DNA of 15,806 nt, taken from an uncultured Ruminococcus sp. (GTDB lineage: Bacteria > Bacillota > Clostridia > Oscillospirales > Ruminococcaceae). Each line of letters opens with the position of its first letter. The stretch's first letter is position 1. The notes below the pieces were generated by a model. The model was not told the origin of the DNA, made no database searches, and worked only from the letters and a program-made list of their open reading frames with translations. Where the stretch lies: NCBI GenBank assembly GCA_902772615.1, contig CACYBC010000060.1, positions 1-15,806 of the forward strand. Direction: 5' to 3'. The position numbers and the translations under genes were made by a program. Shown piece by piece: positions 11,751-15,806 of the stretch.

Positions 11751-12968
11751 TTGGAAAAAGTCAGTTACAGGCTCGTGCCTGGCATCACGGAAGAGAGGAT
11801 GGATAAACTCGGGAAGATCCTTTCGTCTAACGGTGCGGGCGAAGCGCGTTTCTTCTCCGCTCCGGGACGGGTCGAGATAGGCGGAAATCATACGGATCAT
11901 CAGCACGGCAGGGTGCTGGCTGCTGCAGTGGAATACTGCATGCTTGCTTCCGCGGCGACCTGTGAACAGGACGTGATACATATTGAATCTCTGGGATTCG
12001 GAAGCATCGACGTCTCTCTGGAAGATCTTTCTCCCGTGAGGGAAGACGAGGGCACCTCTAAGGCCTTCGTCAGAGGCGTCGCTGAATATCTCGCCGACCG
12101 GGGATATGCGCTGGGCGGATTTTCGGCAGTTATCGATTCGGATGTGCCTGCGGGAGGCAGCATGTCGAGCTCCGCATGCTTCGGTGTGCTGATAGGCGCA
12201 GTCATCAGCGGACTGTTCAACGGAAGCTCCATCGCGGAAGCGGAGCTGGCTAAGGCGGCAAAATACGCTGAGAACGTCCATTTCGGCAAACCGTGCGGAC
12301 TTATGGACCAGATGGCTTCCGCATGCGGCGGCTTTGTTTTCATCGATTTCCGGGATGAGGGATCTCCCGAGGTAGAGAAGATAGATTTTGATTTCGCAGA
12401 CTGCGGATATACTCTGTGCATACTCAACTCCAAGGGCAGTCATGCATCCCTTACGGATCAGTACGCCTCTATCCCCGCGGAGATGTTCACCGTTGCCAAG
12501 GCGCTGGGAAAGGACTACCTGAGGGAAGTGAATCCGCAGGAGTTCTATGACAGCATAGGCAGGATAAGGGGAGAAGTGAGCGACCGCGCCATCATGCGCG
12601 CGATGCATTTCTTTGACGATGACATGCGGGCCGTCATGGAGAAGGACGCGCTCAAGGCTTCGGATATAAACGGATTCCTCAGGCTCATAAATGAATCCGG
12701 TGCATCATCCCAGCAGGTCCTTGAAAACGTGTCTCCGGAGGACCCGGCAAACAGGAGCCTCGCATTCAGCATCGCCTATGCTAAGCATCTCCTCAACGGT
12801 AAGGGAGCGTGCAGGGTCCAGGGCGGAGGATTCGCGGGAACGGCTGAGGCGTTCGTACCGGATGACGAGGTGGAGGAATTCAGCCGCAGGTTCACGGAAG
12901 TATTCGGTGAGAACAGCGTGCTCATCTCCGGCATAAGGAGATACGGCGCCGTCGAGATAGAAAGATAA
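11751..12968 (+). CDS. galK: Galactokinase (GHMP kinase family)
   Basis: A 405-residue GHMP-family sugar kinase expected to phosphorylate galactose at C1 in the Leloir pathway. The N-terminal signature is SAPGRVEIGGNHTDH (36-50), the ATP-binding motif GGSMSSSACFG (135-145), the catalytic base Asp186 in CGLMDQMAS, and the C-terminal GHMP motif RVQGGGFAGTAEAFV (355-369). The usual Glu of I-G-E-H-T-D is Asn46 here; I believe this G-G-N-H-T-D form is common among clostridial galactokinases, so it does not argue against function, though another sugar is possible. The start is TTG 11751, preceded by AAGGAG (11737-11742) with eight bases spacing. No galT or galE is in view; instead murD follows after 13 bases, probably in the same transcript. 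Confidence 0.87.
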   Translation: MEKVSYRLVPGITEERMDKLGKILSSNGAGEARFFSAPGRVEIGGNHTDHQHGRVLAAAVEYCMLASAATCEQDVIHIESLGFGSIDVSLEDLSPVREDEGTSKAFVRGVAEYLADRGYALGGFSAVIDSDVPAGGSMSSSACFGVLIGAVISGLFNGSSIAEAELAKAAKYAENVHFGKPCGLMDQMASACGGFVFIDFRDEGSPEVEKIDFDFADCGYTLCILNSKGSHASLTDQYASIPAEMFTVAKALGKDYLREVNPQEFYDSIGRIRGEVSDRAIMRAMHFFDDDMRAVMEKDALKASDINGFLRLINESGASSQQVLENVSPEDPANRSLAFSIAYAKHLLNGKGACRVQGGGFAGTAEAFVPDDEVEEFSRRFTEVFGENSVLISGIRRYGAVEIER

Positions 12969-12981
12969 GCAGGGCAGTGAT

Positions 12982-14376
12982 ATGACAGAGGATCTCAGAA
13001 ACTATTACAGCAGCCTGAAGGGGAAGAAAGTCTTCTTCCTTGGAGCGGGCATAAGCCACAGGGAGCTCATAAGGCGTTTCGTCAGGGAAGGCGCCGCAGT
13101 CACTCTGTGTGACCGCAAGAGCCTGGAACAGCTGGGAGATTTCGGCAGGGAATGCGAATCTCTCGGTGTGTCCATGTGTCTCGGCGAGGAATATCTCAGT
13201 CATCTGAGACAGGCCGATCTTATATTCAGGACGCCCGGGATCGACTGGACCAAGCCTGAGATCCAGGACGCCATAGCGGCCGGGGTGGAGATCACTTCAG
13301 AGATGGAGAGCTTCTTCGACCACTGCCCGTGCAGGATAATCGGGGTGACCGGCAGCGACGGAAAGACCACAACGACGACGCTGATCGCCAGGACTCTCGA
13401 GGCACAGGGATTCACGGTGCACCTCGGGGGAAACATAGGCATACCGCTCTTCCCGGTGATAGATGACGTTAAGCCGGAGGACATAGCCGTAGTGGAACTT
13501 TCCAGTTTCCAGCTGATCTCCATGAGGAAGAGCCCGTCGATATCAGTAGTCACGAACGTCACGCCGAATCATCTGGATCATCATAAGGACATGGACGAGT
13601 ACGTCGGAGCCAAGAAGAACATATACCTGTGGCAGGACAGGGGTTCTGTTTCGGTATTCAATGCGGCGAACGACATAACTGTGCAGATGGCACAGGAAGC
13701 CAAAGGCGAGGTCAGATGGTTCAGCAGATACGGAAAAGTCGGCAACGGAGCCTATGTCAGCGCTGATTCGAAGCTGATAGGCGTGGAAGACGGAACCGAA
13801 CACGTGGTCATGGACCTCAGGAACATAAAGCTCAGGGGAGAGCACAACAAGGAGAACGTCTCCACAGCTTACTGCGCGGTAAAGGGACTTGTTCCGGATG
13901 ACGTGTTTGCCTCTACAGTGAGCAGTTTCACCGGGGTGGAGCACAGGATAGAGTTCGTGAGATCTCTCGACGGCGTCGATTATTACAACGATTCGATCGC
14001 GTCCTCCCCGACGAGGACGATCGCGGGACTCAGGTCCTTTGAGGAGCCTATTGTCCTTATAGCCGGAGGCTATGACAAAAAGATATCCTACGCCCCGCTG
14101 GCTCCGGAGATCATAAACAACAACGTCAAGGCTGTTCTGCTCTGCGGCGACACCGCGGACGCTATCGAGCGCGAACTGCGAAACTGCGAGGGCTTCTCGG
14201 ACAGCATCAGGATAGAGAGGCTCAGCGACGTACCGCAGTGCGTAAGCGCGGCGAGGCAGATAGCCGAGCCGGGCGACGTGGTCCTCTTCTCACCGGCATC
14301 CGCGAGTTTTGACATGTACTCCAATTTCGAGGAGAGGGGCAGACACTTCAAATCACTGGTCGAGGAACTGAGCTGA
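12982..14376 (+). CDS. murD: UDP-N-acetylmuramoyl-L-alanine--D-glutamate ligase
   Basis: A 464-residue cytoplasmic Mur ligase that adds D-glutamate to UDP-MurNAc-L-Ala, using ATP, in peptidoglycan precursor synthesis. An N-terminal Rossmann domain (VFFLGAGIS, 17-25; FRTPGI, 82-87) is followed by the ATP-binding P-loop GVTGSDGKTTT (121-131), ELSSFQL (172-178), NVTPNHLDHH (192-201) and the expected carbamylated lysine Lys211 in GAKKNIY. The C-terminal domain has YNDSIASSPTRT (335-346) and AGGYDKK (361-367). The E. coli N-D-S-K form has Lys where Ile339 is here. The ATG has only a weak ribosome binding site, so coupling to galK is likely. The gene sits outside a cell-wall gene cluster. Confidence 0.95.
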   Translation: MTEDLRNYYSSLKGKKVFFLGAGISHRELIRRFVREGAAVTLCDRKSLEQLGDFGRECESLGVSMCLGEEYLSHLRQADLIFRTPGIDWTKPEIQDAIAAGVEITSEMESFFDHCPCRIIGVTGSDGKTTTTTLIARTLEAQGFTVHLGGNIGIPLFPVIDDVKPEDIAVVELSSFQLISMRKSPSISVVTNVTPNHLDHHKDMDEYVGAKKNIYLWQDRGSVSVFNAANDITVQMAQEAKGEVRWFSRYGKVGNGAYVSADSKLIGVEDGTEHVVMDLRNIKLRGEHNKENVSTAYCAVKGLVPDDVFASTVSSFTGVEHRIEFVRSLDGVDYYNDSIASSPTRTIAGLRSFEEPIVLIAGGYDKKISYAPLAPEIINNNVKAVLLCGDTADAIERELRNCEGFSDSIRIERLSDVPQCVSAARQIAEPGDVVLFSPASASFDMYSNFEERGRHFKSLVEELS

Positions 14377-14377
14377 G

Positions 14378-15625
14378 ATGTTGTTTGAGAATTACGGAAT
14401 TCCGAAGGAATACTGCGAACTGGATGAAAGGATCATGGCCAGATGCCGTGACCTGTTTTCCGAGTGTGAAAAAGTCAGGGATGCCGTCCAGCTCAAAGTC
14501 CTGGATTCGTTCATCAGAAACAGAGTGGGACTGCAGCACCTCGGACAGTCGACGGGATACGGGTACGGCGATACCGCAAGAGATACGTTCGACAGGGTGT
14601 TTGCCGACTGCGTCGGCGCGGAAGACGCGCTGTGCAGACCTCATATCCTCAGCGGCACACACGCGCTCACGGTCGCTCTTTTCGGCCTTCTCAGGACCGG
14701 GGATACACTGCTCGCGGCTACGGGAAGACCATACGACACGCTGCAGCCCGTGATCGGGCTCACCGGTGAGGGATACGGCTCGCTAATGGATTTCGGAGTC
14801 AGATATGACGAGGTGCCGCTCATAAACGGGGAACCGGACTATGAAGGCATCGCCCGCAAGGCGGTCAGCGCCGATGTAGTGCACATCCAGAGATCCAGGG
14901 GATATGAGTCCAGGAGGGCTTTCTCCCTGGATGACATCCGGAGTATAGCCGACACGGTGAAGGCGGTGAATGAAAAGGCGGTGATCTTCGTGGACAACTG
15001 CTACGGCGAGTTCACTGACACGGAAGAGCCGGTGCTGCACGGGGCGGATCTTATGGCAGGATCACTGATAAAGAACCCCGGCGGAGCCATAGCTCCGACC
15101 GGAGGATACATCGCCGGAAGAGCCGATCTGGTGGAGAGATGCGCGCACCGTCTCACTGCTCCGGGAACGGGCAGGGAACTGGGCAGCGTGCCGTCGGGAA
15201 TGAGGGATTTCTATCTCGGGCTTTACTTCGCGCCTCACGTGACGTGCGAGGCCAAGAAGTCGTCGATATATGCGGCTGCTCTGTTCGAGGAGATCGGATA
15301 CGGGGCGGTTCCGGCATTCGATCAGCCCAGAAACGACATAATCACATCCATAGAGACGGGAAGCGCGGAAAATCTGATCGCGCTGTGCGAGGAGATACAG
15401 GCATCTTCTCCGGTCGACAGTTTTGCTTCCCCGGTGCCGGACGATATGCCGGGCTACGATGACAAGATAATCATGGCCGCCGGCGCGTTCACGCAGGGCT
15501 CATCCATAGAACTGTCCTGCGACGGACCGCTGAGAAAGCCGTATGTGGCGTACCTGCAGGGGGGCATCAGCCTCGCCGCGTCAAGGCTCGCGATGCTCAG
15601 GGCTGCGGTCCGCATGAGGCGCTGA
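14378..15625 (+). CDS. Methionine gamma-lyase family PLP enzyme ('aluminum resistance protein')
   Basis: A 415-residue fold-type I pyridoxal-phosphate enzyme of the Met_gamma_lyase family, often labelled aluminum resistance protein. Recognisable segments are HLGQSTGYGYGDTARDTFD (53-71), SGTHALTVALFGLLRTGD (89-106), VFVDNCYGEF-type strand around 206-215 and AGSLIKNPGGAIAPTGGY (227-244), where Lys232 is the probable PLP lysine. The Asp in FVDNCYGEF should contact the PLP ring. The true substrate is not established for this family; cysteine or methionine breakdown is plausible. The ATG follows the murD TGA by one base, so translation is coupled. Length is normal. Confidence 0.93.
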   Translation: MLFENYGIPKEYCELDERIMARCRDLFSECEKVRDAVQLKVLDSFIRNRVGLQHLGQSTGYGYGDTARDTFDRVFADCVGAEDALCRPHILSGTHALTVALFGLLRTGDTLLAATGRPYDTLQPVIGLTGEGYGSLMDFGVRYDEVPLINGEPDYEGIARKAVSADVVHIQRSRGYESRRAFSLDDIRSIADTVKAVNEKAVIFVDNCYGEFTDTEEPVLHGADLMAGSLIKNPGGAIAPTGGYIAGRADLVERCAHRLTAPGTGRELGSVPSGMRDFYLGLYFAPHVTCEAKKSSIYAAALFEEIGYGAVPAFDQPRNDIITSIETGSAENLIALCEEIQASSPVDSFASPVPDDMPGYDDKIIMAAGAFTQGSSIELSCDGPLRKPYVAYLQGGISLAASRLAMLRAAVRMRR

Positions 15626-15667
15626 CAAGTATTTGCAGAAGAATGCGCAGGCATTCAAAAATAAGTC

Positions 15668-15696
15668 TTGCATTTGTATTTTGTATTTGTTAAAAT
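15668..15696 (+). promoter_or_regulatory. Promoter of rpmB
   Basis: TTGCAT (15668-15673) and TAAAAT (15691-15696) are separated by 17 bases in an AT-rich stretch with repeated TTTGTAT, unlike the GC-rich genes around it. The predicted start is about 30 bases before the L28 ATG. Confidence 0.75.
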
Positions 15697-15735
15697 AATC
15701 GCCGTGACAAAAATCAGCAAAGGGAGGTGCAGCTA

Positions 15736-15806
15736 ATGGCAAAATGTGATTTTTGCGGAAAGGAAGTCCGTTTCGGCATCAAGATTTCCCATTCCCACAG
15801 ACGCTC
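15736..15806 (+). CDS. rpmB: 50S ribosomal protein L28, 5' end only
   Basis: The first 23 codons of L28, cut by the window end. The N-terminus reads MAKCDFCGKEVRFGIKISHS, followed by HRR, matching the L28 family: C-x-x-C for zinc (Cys4, Cys7), then the S-H-S-H-R-R segment that contacts 23S rRNA. A strong ribosome binding site AGGGAGG (15721-15727) precedes the ATG by eight bases. Confidence 0.95.
   Translation, partial: MAKCDFCGKEVRFGIKISHSHRR

Noticed and set aside
11679..12608. Long open frame (309 codons) on the minus strand opposite galK
   Set aside because: It lies wholly antisense to a well-supported kinase gene, lacks recognisable motifs and has no ribosome binding site; it reflects GC-biased codon positions of galK.
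15641..15656. Hairpin GAATGC-GCAG-GCATTC as a terminator of the galK-murD-lyase operon
   Set aside because: Only six pairs and followed by A residues instead of T; no good terminator is visible before the rpmB promoter.
1..15806. Mobile elements, phage genes, CRISPR arrays, toxin-antitoxin or defence systems
   Set aside because: No transposase, integrase, repeat-spacer pattern or defence-type gene is visible; the genes are mostly housekeeping with intact reading frames.

Overview
The window looks like chromosomal backbone of a Gram-positive, moderately GC-rich anaerobe of the Bacillota, most likely class Clostridia. This rests on strong AGGAGG-type ribosome binding sites, frequent GTG and TTG starts, sigma-A type promoters, tRNA genes with encoded CCA, a Cys-containing L28, and Clostridia-style versions of galactokinase, MurD, phosphopentomutase and the 'aluminum resistance' lyase. 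I see no phage, insertion sequence, CRISPR array or other mobile element. The family or genus cannot be fixed from this sequence alone.

Layout. On the minus strand at the left are an aldo/keto reductase (31-1029) and, upstream of it, an OGG-type 8-oxoguanine DNA glycosylase (1141-1947). A non-coding stretch of about 365 bases (1948-2311) holds repeats and inverted repeats and ends in an extended -10 promoter that appears to make a leaderless mRNA. That mRNA encodes an RlmB/TrmH-type rRNA methyltransferase (2312-3091), which is translationally coupled to a large membrane protein (3106-5562). I read this membrane protein as a degenerate P-type ATPase without its catalytic motifs. Next, under its own promoter, is an EF-G-like protein (5679-7754) with a disrupted guanine-specificity motif. 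A terminator follows, then a tight three-gene run: DUF5685-like protein, J-domain protein and GNAT acetyltransferase (7860-9890).

A terminator separates this run from the convergent deoB gene (9915-11093, minus). A convergent tRNA pair follows, tRNA-Leu(UAA) on plus and tRNA-Gly(UCC) on minus, each with a near-consensus promoter and its own terminator. A leader that could be structured RNA (about 11590-11714) precedes a galactokinase (11751-12968), murD (12982-14376) and a methionine gamma-lyase-family PLP enzyme (14378-15625), which read as one operon. The 5' end of rpmB (L28), with its own promoter, closes the window.

Most genes are housekeeping: DNA repair, rRNA modification, nucleoside and galactose catabolism, peptidoglycan synthesis and translation. 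The unusual content is two large proteins side by side that keep the fold signature of a well-known NTPase but have lost key nucleotide-handling residues (the P-type ATPase-like and EF-G-like proteins). Also notable are a DUF5685/J-domain pair whose first member carries aspartate motifs like those of squalene/phytoene synthases, and several non-coding structures with no obvious match.
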